NCBI GenBank assembly: GCA_028720105.1
Contig: JAQYLI010000049.1
Coordinates: 34,503 to 98,502 of the forward strand
Origin: Oscillospiraceae bacterium
GTDB taxonomy: Bacteria; Bacillota; Clostridia; Oscillospirales; Ruminococcaceae
Direction: 5' to 3'
Length of the DNA: 64,000 nucleotides
Part shown: one piece after another, positions 27,489 to 35,979 of the stretch
Numbering within the stretch: position 1 is the stretch's first letter
How the letters are laid out: every line of letters begins with the position of its first letter
Translations under genes and position numbers: made by a program
Notes under the pieces: generated by a model
The model's input: only the letters and a program-made list of their open reading frames with translations
Databases searched by the model: none
Told to the model about the DNA's origin: nothing

Positions 27489-30400
27489 TTAGTGAACGAG
27501 CTTGTTTCCGCACTCTGCGCAGAACTTTGCAGTCTCGCTGGCGATCTTCGCTCCGCACTGGTCGCAGAACTTGATCTTGGGCTTTGCAGGTTCAGCAGGC
27601 TTGGGTGCTGCCGCAGGCTGTACGGGCTTCGCAGGCTCGACAGGCTTAGGCGCTGCCGCAGGCTGAACAGGCTTCGCAGGCTCGACAGGCTTGGGAGCTG
27701 CCGCAGGCTGAACAGGCTTTGCAGGCTCGACAGGCTTGGGCGCTGCCGCAGGCTGTGCGGGCTTCGCAGGCTCGACAGGCTTGGGCGCTTCAGCAGGCTG
27801 TACGGGCTTTACAGGCTCGGCAGGCTTTGCGCTCTCGATAGGCTTGATGGGCTTTACCTCGGGTATAGGCGAAACTACGACCTCGATGGGCTTGATAGGC
27901 TTGATAGGCTCGGGCTTCTTCTCGGGTACAGGCTCCTTCTTCTCGGGCGCAGCCTCCTTCTTTTCGGGGACAGGCTCGGGCTTGGGAGCAGCGGCAGCCT
28001 TTTCTGCCTCCTCAGCTCTCTTTCTTGCCTCTTCAATGTCCTTACGCTCCTGCTCAAGCTCCAGAAGTCTTGCTTCTTCGGCAGCCTTGATCTCCTCGGC
28101 TTCCTTGAGCTTTGCGTCGGTCTTGGATTTCTGAATTGCGGCAAGAACGCCGTTTAATACCTTTGCGGTTGCTTCATAGAGCTTCTTCTCGATATTGGAG
28201 GGAAGTTCGGTGGTCTTTCCGCCTCTTTCAACTACCTTGAGAGACGCGCCGAACAGACCGCCCTTGCCCTCAAATCTCTCGATCTGCTCAACAGGGATAT
28301 GAAGCAGACCGCTGGTCTTGCCCATACCGTAAAGGAAGTTTGTGGTAAGCAGATAGGAATCCTCGGGATGACCGGGAGTAAATTCGTGAGCCACAACGGG
28401 AAGCTCAAACTGCTCTGTTCTTGCATATGTATTCTGAATTTTCAGGTAAATGCTGTCGAAGGACTTGGAAATTCCCGGGATATAGAACTGGGACTCTCTG
28501 ATATTGTTCTCGTCCATAAGCTTTTTGAGCAGTGAAACGTAACCGTCTCTCTCCACAGTCTTGAGATTTGTGATATGAAGCTCCACCTGATTGATAAAGC
28601 GCTTCTTGTTGTCGGCGTCGATATCCATATCGTTGATATCCTTGATAAGCTCGAAGCAGCGGTGCTCGCCGGCAGTGCCGAGATTTTTGCACTTCTCCGC
28701 AAGGATATTTGCTTCAACCTCGCGTATCTTGGAATTAACTCTGCCGATATATCTCTGGAGCATATCGTCGGGAGCGTGGTTCTCATTCTTGTTTATCTTT
28801 TCAAGGAGAACGATAAGGTCAGGCTTGCCCAGAGAGTTTATATTCTCGGTGAGCTTTGTGTAATACTGAACGTGGAGATTTGTTGCAGCTTCGTCGATCT
28901 TCTTGATGTAGGGGAACGTTACCTCGGGAATGAAATCGCCCTCGGATATCTTCTCCTTGATCTCGGAAAGCTTCTTGATATCAAGCTTTGAAATGTCTCC
29001 GCAGAGCTTCTCAAGCTCTTCCTTCTGGAGGAATTCCCTGCGCTCTTTAAGCTTGGCTGCGGAAGCCTCGTAAAGCTTCTGGTCAAGAGCGGGCTTGCGC
29101 TTGTCAAGCTCATCCTCGAATTTATCAAGCTCCTCGGCGGTAAGCTTCTCTATGGAAGCCATCTGCTTATCAAACTCAGCCTTGTCGATCTGCTTGAGAC
29201 GGCTCTCGATCTGCTCTGCATATGCCTTGCCGGGCTCCTTGTATTCGGGAGTTTCGCTGATAGCTATCTTCATACTCATCAGCTTATCCTTGGGAGCGCT
29301 CTGGATATTCTTGCAAAGGTCTGCAAGCTCCTGCTTGATAAGGGTCTCGGTGCGCTCGTCGATCTGCTTGATGTACTTGGCGGAAAGCTCCTTGTCGAAA
29401 TCGCCGCCCGAAAGAGCCTCTCTGAGCTTTGAAAGCTCCTTTCTGGGAGTGGTGGCGATATTCTTGCAGAGACTTTCCATCTCTGCCTTCATAAGAGTGA
29501 TCTCCCTGCTTCTTATCTTTTCCAGATAGGAAGCGGTGTTCTCCTTCTTGAAGCCCAGATCGGCGATATCTGCGGAAAGCTTTTCAAGCTCGGGCTTTTT
29601 GAGCTTTTCGATATCCTTGCACATAGAGTCCAGCTTGTCGGTCTCGATCTTGTTGAAGCGCTTGTCGATCTCGTCGAAATATTTTTTCACATATGCAGGG
29701 TCGAACTTCTCGTCTTTAAGCTTCTCGGTAAGCGAAGCAAGCTCAGGCTTCTGCATATTGCCGATATTCTTGCACAGTTCGTCGGCTTCCTTGTTGTAAA
29801 GAGCCTTTCTGCGTGCCTTGATTGTGTCGAAATAGCCCGATGTAAGCTCCTCGGGATACTTATCCTCCTTAAGAGTCTTTTCAAGAGCATCAAGCTTTGC
29901 AAAGTCCATAGAAGGAATATCCTTGCACATCTCGGAAAGCTCTGCCTTGAGGAGAGCCTTTGCTCTTTCCTCGGTCATAGGAAGATACTTCTTTGCTATA
30001 TCCTCAGGGCACTTTTCAGCCTTGAGCTCTTCTATTATCTTGTCAAGGTCAGCCTTATTCATCTGAGGAATGGTGTCGCACTTCTTGATGAACTCGGCAT
30101 TCTTTATTTCGGTCTCGCGCTCGTCAAGCTGAGACTTGTACTTGTCGGTAAGGGCAGCGGGATATTTTGCGGAGGCGATAACGGCTCTGAGACCGTCTAT
30201 CTTTGCCTTGTCCGCAGTCTTTATGCCTGCAAAAACGCCCTCCACTTCCTTGGTGAGAAGCTCCTGCTTTCTTGCGGCAATGTCCTTTTTGTAGGGAGCC
30301 TTGAGAGCCTCGCGGCACTTTACGGCATCAAGCTTTGAAAGCATATCATCAAGAGCCTTGTTGTCAGCCTCGGAAATGCCCTTGCAAAGTGCGGAAAGCT

Positions 30401-32210
30401 CTTCTCTTGCAAAGCCGTCTCTTGCTCCTGCGATCTTTGCGGTAAAGTGACGGGTGAACATCTTGTCATACTTGCCAGACGCAAGCACCTTTTCAAGCTC
30501 GTCAGCCTTTGCTTTGTCGGGGATAGACTTGAACATTTCCGAAAGCTCTTTAAGCTGAGCGGTGAGAACAGCATCCTTTACCTGAGCGATATAAGGAGCG
30601 GCAACCACCTCGTCAAAGGAGTCATCGGAGATCTTGCCCATTATTACATCAAGCTCTTCCGGAGTTTTCAGGGTAAGACCGGTGCAGAGAAGCTTCAGCT
30701 GATTTTCCTCGCAGTTATTCATTGCAAGCTTTATTTTCAGCAGATATTTGCCCGTTGTTTTCTTGTCAAGCTTCATATCATAGATGTACTTGCGGAGCTG
30801 TTTCAGTTCGTCTGCATCAAGGGCGGAAAGGTCGGAGCATTTGTCCGCAAGCTCAGCCTCGTTCTTCACAGCCTTTTCCATATCGGCAACAGTGTCGAAA
30901 ACGGTGCCGTTATAGGTGCGTGCGGCTATCTCGTATTCCTTGCAGTATGTATCAAGCTCGTCGAAAACAGGGGCGTTTTTCAGCTTGTATTTAGCGGCTG
31001 CAGCCTTAATATCCTCGGATATAAGTGCGGCTCTTGCACCTCCGCAGTTAAGCTTGCCCTCAGCGTCACGGCAGTCTGCGGGAATGTAGGACTCTTCCAG
31101 ATATTCACCAAGCTCCACAGGAGTGAGAGCGGCGCTGTTCCAGAACAGGGAAACGTTCTCAACAGCCTCTGCGTCCGCAGGAGAAGCGGCTCTTGCCATA
31201 TTGAACACCGCAGGGTATGCGGGACGGACTCTGAGCAGAGCGGCAATGTCCTTTTTAAGCTCCTCGGGAGAAGCTGTGGAAAGCTCCGCAGCCTTTAAGC
31301 CGTCGGCAAATTTTTCCTTATCGGGAGCGCTGTATTTGAAGCCGTAGCCGTTTTTCTCGGAAACAAGCTTTCTGAATTTCTCCTTGAGAGCAGCTGTATC
31401 GTCGGAAGTAAACTCCTTTTCGTCTGCAGTAACGCCGCACTTTTTGCCAAGCTTGACAAAAAGCTTTGCGGTATATGATTTTATATCGAAATCAATATCG
31501 GCGGACTTGAATGCAGCCGCGTGAGGTTCCATATCCTTTTTGAGCCTGTCGCAAAGGTCAAGGCCTCTGTCAAGCTCCTTGCAGCGGGACTCGTTCTTAT
31601 CGCAGGAAATTTTTGTGCCGAATATTTCAAACTCGGTCTCCCCTATTATCTCGGGAGAAACAAACTCGGACATAAGCTCGTCAAGGTAGCCCTCCATCTT
31701 CTCAGAAACGTCCTTGTCGGAGAGCACTGCAGGCTCCTCGGGAGTACCTTTTTTATAGATAAAATAGTTTGTAAGCTTCTTAAAGGGCTGTACAACGTTT
31801 GTAAGGGGAGTTACGGGCGCGTAAGGCTTGCCCTCTTTCTTCATATGCTCCTCGCTGATGATAAGGGTGTCGTGCTTGCCGTCGATCATCCAGTCTTCGG
31901 CTTCAAATGCGCCGTCAAAAAGGAGATTTGCAATGTATACCTTGCCGTTTTCTGCGGCGATCTTCCTCGCCTCGGCTATTTTAAAAGGCTCAAAGCTGTC
32001 CCCGTCGGCGGACATAAGGAGCATATCGGACATACGGCATATGTCAACGCTGTTGCTCTTTGCCTCCTCCTGAGAGCAGGGAACATAGATGACCCCGTCA
32101 AGAAAAGGGTGACAGAAAAGCCTTCCGGCAGTGAAATACTTGTCGGTAAATTCGGCTCTGAACTCTGTACAGGCAGCTTTGAAGCGGCTGTAATCCCTAA
32201 AAATTTCCAC
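27489..32210 (-). CDS. Giant helical repeat protein with Pro-rich linker and zinc ribbon
   Basis: This 1573-residue protein is not a family I recognise. From about residue 450 to 1150 it consists of a dozen or so imperfect repeats of about 54 residues, each built as LCKNI..., a Leu/Lys-rich helix, a KYPEELT-like turn, then a Y...I..R helix. A possible PH-like or beta domain follows (FYIPGISKSFDSIYLKI onward, about 1225-1330), then a Glu/Lys/Arg coiled coil, a Pro/Ala/Lys linker with 15-residue repeats (AAAPKPVEPAKPVQP), and a C-terminal zinc ribbon CDQCG...CAECG. There is no signal peptide or membrane helix, so it is probably cytoplasmic and scaffold-like. It starts at GTG with GGGAGG 8 bases upstream, and has its own promoter and terminator. 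Confidence 0.85.
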   Translation of the reverse strand: MEIFRDYSRFKAACTEFRAEFTDKYFTAGRLFCHPFLDGVIYVPCSQEEAKSNSVDICRMSDMLLMSADGDSFEPFKIAEARKIAAENGKVYIANLLFDGAFEAEDWMIDGKHDTLIISEEHMKKEGKPYAPVTPLTNVVQPFKKLTNYFIYKKGTPEEPAVLSDKDVSEKMEGYLDELMSEFVSPEIIGETEFEIFGTKISCDKNESRCKELDRGLDLCDRLKKDMEPHAAAFKSADIDFDIKSYTAKLFVKLGKKCGVTADEKEFTSDDTAALKEKFRKLVSEKNGYGFKYSAPDKEKFADGLKAAELSTASPEELKKDIAALLRVRPAYPAVFNMARAASPADAEAVENVSLFWNSAALTPVELGEYLEESYIPADCRDAEGKLNCGGARAALISEDIKAAAAKYKLKNAPVFDELDTYCKEYEIAARTYNGTVFDTVADMEKAVKNEAELADKCSDLSALDADELKQLRKYIYDMKLDKKTTGKYLLKIKLAMNNCEENQLKLLCTGLTLKTPEELDVIMGKISDDSFDEVVAAPYIAQVKDAVLTAQLKELSEMFKSIPDKAKADELEKVLASGKYDKMFTRHFTAKIAGARDGFAREELSALCKGISEADNKALDDMLSKLDAVKCREALKAPYKKDIAARKQELLTKEVEGVFAGIKTADKAKIDGLRAVIASAKYPAALTDKYKSQLDERETEIKNAEFIKKCDTIPQMNKADLDKIIEELKAEKCPEDIAKKYLPMTEERAKALLKAELSEMCKDIPSMDFAKLDALEKTLKEDKYPEELTSGYFDTIKARRKALYNKEADELCKNIGNMQKPELASLTEKLKDEKFDPAYVKKYFDEIDKRFNKIETDKLDSMCKDIEKLKKPELEKLSADIADLGFKKENTASYLEKIRSREITLMKAEMESLCKNIATTPRKELSKLREALSGGDFDKELSAKYIKQIDERTETLIKQELADLCKNIQSAPKDKLMSMKIAISETPEYKEPGKAYAEQIESRLKQIDKAEFDKQMASIEKLTAEELDKFEDELDKRKPALDQKLYEASAAKLKERREFLQKEELEKLCGDISKLDIKKLSEIKEKISEGDFIPEVTFPYIKKIDEAATNLHVQYYTKLTENINSLGKPDLIVLLEKINKNENHAPDDMLQRYIGRVNSKIREVEANILAEKCKNLGTAGEHRCFELIKDINDMDIDADNKKRFINQVELHITNLKTVERDGYVSLLKKLMDENNIRESQFYIPGISKSFDSIYLKIQNTYARTEQFELPVVAHEFTPGHPEDSYLLTTNFLYGMGKTSGLLHIPVEQIERFEGKGGLFGASLKVVERGGKTTELPSNIEKKLYEATAKVLNGVLAAIQKSKTDAKLKEAEEIKAAEEARLLELEQERKDIEEARKRAEEAEKAAAAPKPEPVPEKKEAAPEKKEPVPEKKPEPIKPIKPIEVVVSPIPEVKPIKPIESAKPAEPVKPVQPAEAPKPVEPAKPAQPAAAPKPVEPAKPVQPAAAPKPVEPAKPVQPAAAPKPVEPAKPVQPAAAPKPAEPAKPKIKFCDQCGAKIASETAKFCAECGNKLVH
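27585..27810 (-). repeat. 45-bp tandem repeats coding the Pro-rich linker
   Basis: Five near-identical 45-base units, seen as GCTGCCGCAGGCTG recurring at 27607, 27652, 27697 and 27742 and in altered form at 27787. They encode AAAPKPVEPAKPVQP. Copy number is likely to vary between strains. Confidence 0.85.
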
Positions 32211-32334
32211 AGTTGATTCCTCCCGTTTGTAAACTTCCGTTTTATGAAACGGAGCTTATTTTTCTTTCATTGCGATGGCGCTTTTGACCCGTTCAAACCG
32301 TTGAAAAGGTCTTCTATCGCATCATATTATTAAC

Positions 32335-32363
32335 ATTATAACAAAAAAATGGGAGTATGTCAA
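32335..32363 (-). promoter_or_regulatory. Promoter of the giant repeat-protein gene
   Basis: Minus strand TTGACA (32358-32363), 17 bases, TATAAT (32335-32340), a perfect match. The leader is about 120 bases and holds a short CCGTTT/AAACGG hairpin (32238-32253). Confidence 0.85.
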
Positions 32364-32442
32364 CGTGAAGTTAGAGTATTTTATACAAAAATATTTTCAA
32401 TTCATTTTGGTAGTTTTGCATAATGGGGTGAGAGGGCAAAAA

Positions 32443-32508
32443 AAGAATAAATAATAAAGAATAAACCACAGCGTCCCTGCACGCATTTATTCTTTATTAT
32501 TTATTCTT
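32443..32508. repeat. AT-rich perfect palindrome
   Basis: A 23-bp perfect inverted repeat (32443-32465 with 32486-32508) around a 20-base centre. The arms are built from AATAAAGAATAAA-like sequence, also seen at 37319-37373 and as one half at 58088-58105. In this 343-base gap between the giant gene's start and tRNA-His I see only this palindrome, a short GC-rich hairpin at 32526-32549 (CCCCTCTC/GAGAGGGG) and the giant gene's promoter. Confidence 0.85.
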
Positions 32509-32553
32509 CATTTTTTTATAATTTTAGCCCCTCTCGTTAAGAGAGGGGCGCTA

Positions 32554-32631
32554 TGGGGTGGGAGATGGGATTCGAACCCACGATCTTCGGGACCACAATC
32601 CGACGCTTTAACCAGCTAAGCTACACCCACC
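32554..32631 (-). tRNA. tRNA-His (GTG)
   Basis: Minus strand: acceptor GTGGGTG preceded by the extra G expected for tRNA-His, D-arm AGCTTAGCTGGTTAAAGC, anticodon loop TTGTGGT reading GTG, T-arm GTGGGTTCGAATCCCAT, CCA encoded. One mismatch in the acceptor stem (T opposite T). Last of three tRNAs. Confidence 0.93.
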
Positions 32632-32748
32632 ATATAAAATGTAACATCTAGGGATGTTACATAAAATACGTTCCCTTATGCAGAAGCCGGGGAACTTTCG
32701 GTAAAGAAAGCTGTACAGCAAAATTGCTGTACGGCTTTGAGAAAAAAT

Positions 32749-32825
32749 TGGCGCGTCTTACTGGATTCGAACCAGTGGCTTACTGCTTAGAAGGCAGTTA
32801 CTCTATCCAGCTGAGTTAAAGACGC
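32749..32825 (-). tRNA. tRNA-Arg (TCT)
   Basis: Minus strand: acceptor GCGTCTT pairs with AAGACGC, anticodon loop CTTCTAA reading TCT, T-loop TTCGAAT, CCA encoded. A hairpin at 32709-32736 follows it, and another (32642-32662) lies before tRNA-His; both may be processing or termination sites. Confidence 0.95.
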
Positions 32826-32853
32826 ATATATAAACCCCGATATCCGGGGATTG

Positions 32854-32927
32854 TGGAGCGGGTGATGGGAATCGAACCCACGCGACCAGCTTGGAAGGCT
32901 GGAGTTCTACCATTGAACTACACCCGC
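32854..32927 (-). tRNA. tRNA-Gly (TCC)
   Basis: Minus strand: acceptor GCGGGTG pairs with CACCCGC, anticodon loop CTTCCAA reading TCC, T-loop TTCGATT, CCA encoded. First in the tRNA group, about 55 bases from the promoter. Confidence 0.95.
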
Positions 32928-32984
32928 AGATGAGGGGCTGTCACAAAAGGTGTTCTTCACCGCTCACCTCAAGTGACGTTTTAT

Positions 32985-33013
32985 ATTATATCACACAAAA
33001 TTCTCTATGTCAA
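32985..33013 (-). promoter_or_regulatory. Promoter of the tRNA cluster
   Basis: Minus strand TTGACA (33008-33013), 17 bases, TATAAT (32985-32990). The 332 bases from tRNA-Gly to the aconitase start hold this promoter, the divergent aconitase promoter and its leader, with no gene. Confidence 0.87.
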
Positions 33014-33118
33014 GTGTTTTTTGAGAAAAAATATTTGCAAAGGGAATTATTTTTTTGTGCAATATAAGCAACTTTTCCCCAAAATCGCTTTATTCCGACA
33101 CTTGGCTAAAAATATTCA

Positions 33119-33147
33119 TTGACAAAGGCACATAAAAACGCTATAAT
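33119..33147 (+). promoter_or_regulatory. Promoter of aconitase
   Basis: TTGACA (33119-33124), 17 bases, TATAAT (33142-33147). Confidence 0.87.
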
Positions 33148-33164
33148 AATAAAAAGTATAAAAA

Positions 33165-33236
33165 GCAAGGGTGCTGTATCTCCGTCGGGCACCTTGCGCT
33201 GACAGCGCCAATGCGGACGGCGAGATAAGCCCCGCA
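33165..33236 (+). promoter_or_regulatory. Structured leader of aconitase
   Basis: Three adjoining inverted repeats lie in the 105-base leader: GCAAGG(G)TGC (33165-33174) with GCACCTTGC (33189-33197), then GCGCT (33196-33200) with AGCGC (33204-33208), then TGCGG (33212-33216) with CCGCA (33232-33236). The first two share bases and cannot both form fully. No known riboswitch was recognised. Confidence 0.5.
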
Positions 33237-33259
33237 CTTTCGAAAGGATTGATTTTAAA

Positions 33260-35197
33260 ATGGGACTCACACTTACCGAAAAGATCCTCAAGGCTCACGT
33301 TGTTGACGGCGAGTTCGTCAAGGGCAGCGAGATCGGCATCAGGATCGACCAGACACTGACACAGGACGCTACGGGCACTATGGCATATCTCGAGTTTGAG
33401 GCTATGGGCGTTCCCAGAGTTAAAACCGAGAGATCTGTCGCTTACATTGACCACAACACCCTCCAGTCGGGCTTTGAAAACGCTGACGATCACCGCTTCA
33501 TCGGCTCTGTTGCCAAGAAGCACGGCATATATTTCTCCCGCCCCGGAAACGGTATCTGCCACCAGGTACATCTTGAGCGTTTCGGCGCTCCCGGCAAGAC
33601 CCTTATCGGTTCTGACAGCCACACCCCCACTGGCGGCGGTATCGGTATGATCGCTATCGGCGCAGGCGGACTTGATGTTGCTGTTGCTATGGGCGGCGGC
33701 GCATACTACATTACATACCCCAAGATCGTTAAGGTTGAGCTTACAGGCAAGCTTTCTCCCTGGGTATCCGCAAAGGACGTTATCCTTGAAGTGCTGAGAC
33801 GTCTTTCCGTTAAGGGCGGCGTGGGCAAGGTAATTGAATATTGCGGCGAGGGCGTAAAGACCCTTTCTGTGCCCGAGAGAGCTACCATTACAAATATGGG
33901 CGCAGAGCTTGGCGCAACTACATCTATTTTCCCATCCGACGAGACTACAAGGGAATTTCTCAAGGCTCAGAAGAGAGAGGACGTTTACGTTCCCCTTTCC
34001 GCAGACCCCGACGCGGTTTACGACGAGGTAGTTGAGATAAACCTCTCCGAGCTGGTTCCCCTTGCAGCTTGTCCCCACTCTCCCGACAATGTTAAGACCG
34101 TTGAGGAAATCGGCAAGCTGAAGATAGATCAGGTCTGCATAGGCTCCTGCACAAACAGCTCACTTATGGATATGATGAAGGTGGCTCACATCTTAAAGGG
34201 CAAGACCGTTCACCCCGACGTTTCCCTTTCCATCGCCCCCGGCTCCAAGCAGGTTCTTAATATGCTGGCTCAGAACGGCGCTCTGGCTGTTATGATAGAC
34301 GCAGGCGCAAGAATACTTGAGTCTGCCTGCGGTCCCTGCATCGGAATGGGTCAGTCGCCTAACTCAAAGGGCGTTTCCCTCAGGACATTCAACCGTAACT
34401 TTGAGGGACGCAGCGGCACAAAGGACGGTCAGATATATCTTGTATCTCCCGAAATGGCTGCGGCTTCCGCTCTCACAGGCTATCTTACAGACCCCAGAAC
34501 TCTTGAAGGCAGCTTCGAGTTCACAATGCCCAAGGAGTTCGTTATCAACGACAATATGGTGGTTCCTCCCGCAACCGAGGCAGAGATGGACTCCGTTGAG
34601 ATACTCCGCGGTCCCAACATCAAGCCCTTCCCCGAGACTGCTCCCCTCTCCGAGACTATTGAATGCGGCTGTTCTCTCAAGGTAGGCGACAACATCACCA
34701 CCGACCACATTATGCCCGCAGGCGCAAAGATCCTTCCCCTGCGCTCCAATATCCCCGCTATCTCCAACTACTGCTTCACCGTATGTGACGAGAAGTTCCC
34801 CGAGAGAGCAAAGTCTATGGGCAAGAGCATTATCGTGGGCGGCTCCAACTACGGTCAGGGCTCCTCTCGTGAGCACGCAGCCCTTGCTCCCCTTTATCTG
34901 GGCGTTAAGGCTGTTCTCGTTAAGAGCTTTGCACGTATCCACAGAGCAAACCTCATCAATGCGGGCATTCTTCCCCTTACATTCGTAAACGAGGCTGATT
35001 ACGAGAACATCGCTCAGGGCGACGAGCTTGTTATCGCTGATGTAAGAAAGGCTGTTTCCGAAGGAAAGACCCAGCTTACAGTTGTTAATAAGACAAACGG
35101 AAAGGAAATTCCCGTTCTCTGCGAGCTTACAGGCAGAACAAAGGACATCGTTCTTGCAGGCGGTCTCCTTGACTACACAAGAGAATCCTTAAAGTAA
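33260..35197 (+). CDS. acnA: Aconitate hydratase
   Basis: Aconitase interconverts citrate and isocitrate through a [4Fe-4S] cluster. The 645-residue protein has the substrate loop DSHTPTGGGIG near residue 117, cluster Cys in GSCTNSS (about 296) and CGPCIGMG (about 356 and 359), and the C-terminal swivel domain with GGSNYGQGSSREHAALAP. This is the single-chain form usual in Clostridia, shorter than the 900-residue AcnA of E. coli. AAAGGA is 11 bases before the ATG. icd lies two genes downstream and no citrate synthase is in the window, so the genes likely feed 2-oxoglutarate and glutamate synthesis. Confidence 0.94.
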   Translation: MGLTLTEKILKAHVVDGEFVKGSEIGIRIDQTLTQDATGTMAYLEFEAMGVPRVKTERSVAYIDHNTLQSGFENADDHRFIGSVAKKHGIYFSRPGNGICHQVHLERFGAPGKTLIGSDSHTPTGGGIGMIAIGAGGLDVAVAMGGGAYYITYPKIVKVELTGKLSPWVSAKDVILEVLRRLSVKGGVGKVIEYCGEGVKTLSVPERATITNMGAELGATTSIFPSDETTREFLKAQKREDVYVPLSADPDAVYDEVVEINLSELVPLAACPHSPDNVKTVEEIGKLKIDQVCIGSCTNSSLMDMMKVAHILKGKTVHPDVSLSIAPGSKQVLNMLAQNGALAVMIDAGARILESACGPCIGMGQSPNSKGVSLRTFNRNFEGRSGTKDGQIYLVSPEMAAASALTGYLTDPRTLEGSFEFTMPKEFVINDNMVVPPATEAEMDSVEILRGPNIKPFPETAPLSETIECGCSLKVGDNITTDHIMPAGAKILPLRSNIPAISNYCFTVCDEKFPERAKSMGKSIIVGGSNYGQGSSREHAALAPLYLGVKAVLVKSFARIHRANLINAGILPLTFVNEADYENIAQGDELVIADVRKAVSEGKTQLTVVNKTNGKEIPVLCELTGRTKDIVLAGGLLDYTRESLK

Positions 35198-35231
35198 GCA
35201 AATTTATCGGTTCGGAATGGAGAGAAGGTCT

Positions 35232-35441
35232 ATGACGCAGGAGCTTTTGACAATGAGACGAAGAAGTCCCCAAACTGCAGGCGAATGGATAGCATTCATT
35301 TTAGCCGTTGTCGCCGCAGCCGCAATTGACTCCCTGCTGAAAAAGAACTTTCCGGAGATGAACCTGAGACTCAGAAGAGGACTTTCCTCCATTCCCACCA
35401 TCGTAATTTTACTTCTGTACTTTTTTGTCATCAGAAAATAA
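35232..35441 (+). CDS. Small membrane protein between acn and icd
   Basis: A 69-residue protein with two hydrophobic segments (about residues 15-32 and 49-66). The ATG at 35232 has GGAGAG 7 bases upstream; an earlier ATG at 35217 is less well placed. Its stop overlaps the next ATG (TAATGG), so the two are translationally coupled. Family not recognised. Confidence 0.65.
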   Translation: MTQELLTMRRRSPQTAGEWIAFILAVVAAAAIDSLLKKNFPEMNLRLRRGLSSIPTIVILLLYFFVIRK

Positions 35442-35908
35442 TGGAACAGAAAACCGTGACCCCGGCAAAATGCGGTATGGACTGCACCTCCTGCCGCTTC
35501 GCCCTTGAAAATGACTGCCCCGGCTGTCCCTACCTCACCCCTCCCGAGCAGCGTGAAAAGCTGTTCGAGGACGAGGAATGTGAGGTGGGCAGATGTGCGG
35601 AGGAAAAAGGCTTTGAGCACTGCGGCAAATGCCCCGATTTTCCCTGCGAAGCTCTGAAAGAAGTAAGCTTCGACACCGAGACCGGTGACGGCGGAAACAG
35701 GCTTATGCGGCTCAAGGAGATAAAAGACCGCGAGTTCCGCAAAAAAAGGCTCAGTCTTGCCGCTCCCCTAACGGGAGGCTGTCTGGGTCTGATAACGGGC
35801 ATCATTATCGGCTGTATCTTTGGGGATATCCCTCAGATGATCGCCGCAGGGCTTGTCGCAGGTTTAGGTCTCGGCTTCATTGCTGTCATTTCAAAGGGTG
35901 ACAAGTGA
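35441..35908 (+). CDS. DUF3795-like Cys-rich protein with C-terminal membrane helices
   Basis: The 155-residue protein opens with CGMDCTSCRF, then CPGCPY and CGKCPDFPC, ten or more Cys within the first 72 residues, matching the DUF3795 pattern proposed to bind metal or an iron-sulphur cluster. Residues about 107-150 are two hydrophobic helices rich in Gly, so the Cys domain would be tethered to the inner face of the membrane. Function is unknown. It is coupled to the small membrane protein before it and 71 bases ahead of icd. Confidence 0.7.
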   Translation: MEQKTVTPAKCGMDCTSCRFALENDCPGCPYLTPPEQREKLFEDEECEVGRCAEEKGFEHCGKCPDFPCEALKEVSFDTETGDGGNRLMRLKEIKDREFRKKRLSLAAPLTGGCLGLITGIIIGCIFGDIPQMIAAGLVAGLGLGFIAVISKGDK

Positions 35909-35979
35909 TAATATTTTCACAAGCCCTATAAATCAGGTGCATCGTGCATATGGAAAAATTTTATTGGAGGTATACCAAA

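Noticed and set aside
27585..27810. CRISPR-like regular repeats
   Set aside because: The 45-bp units are contiguous, in frame, and encode a Pro-rich linker; there are no spacers. No CRISPR array or cas gene was seen elsewhere.
32554..32927. tRNA genes as the integration site of the phage-derived cluster
   Set aside because: They are nearly 20 kb away and no repeated tRNA end was noticed near 51 or 63.6 kb.
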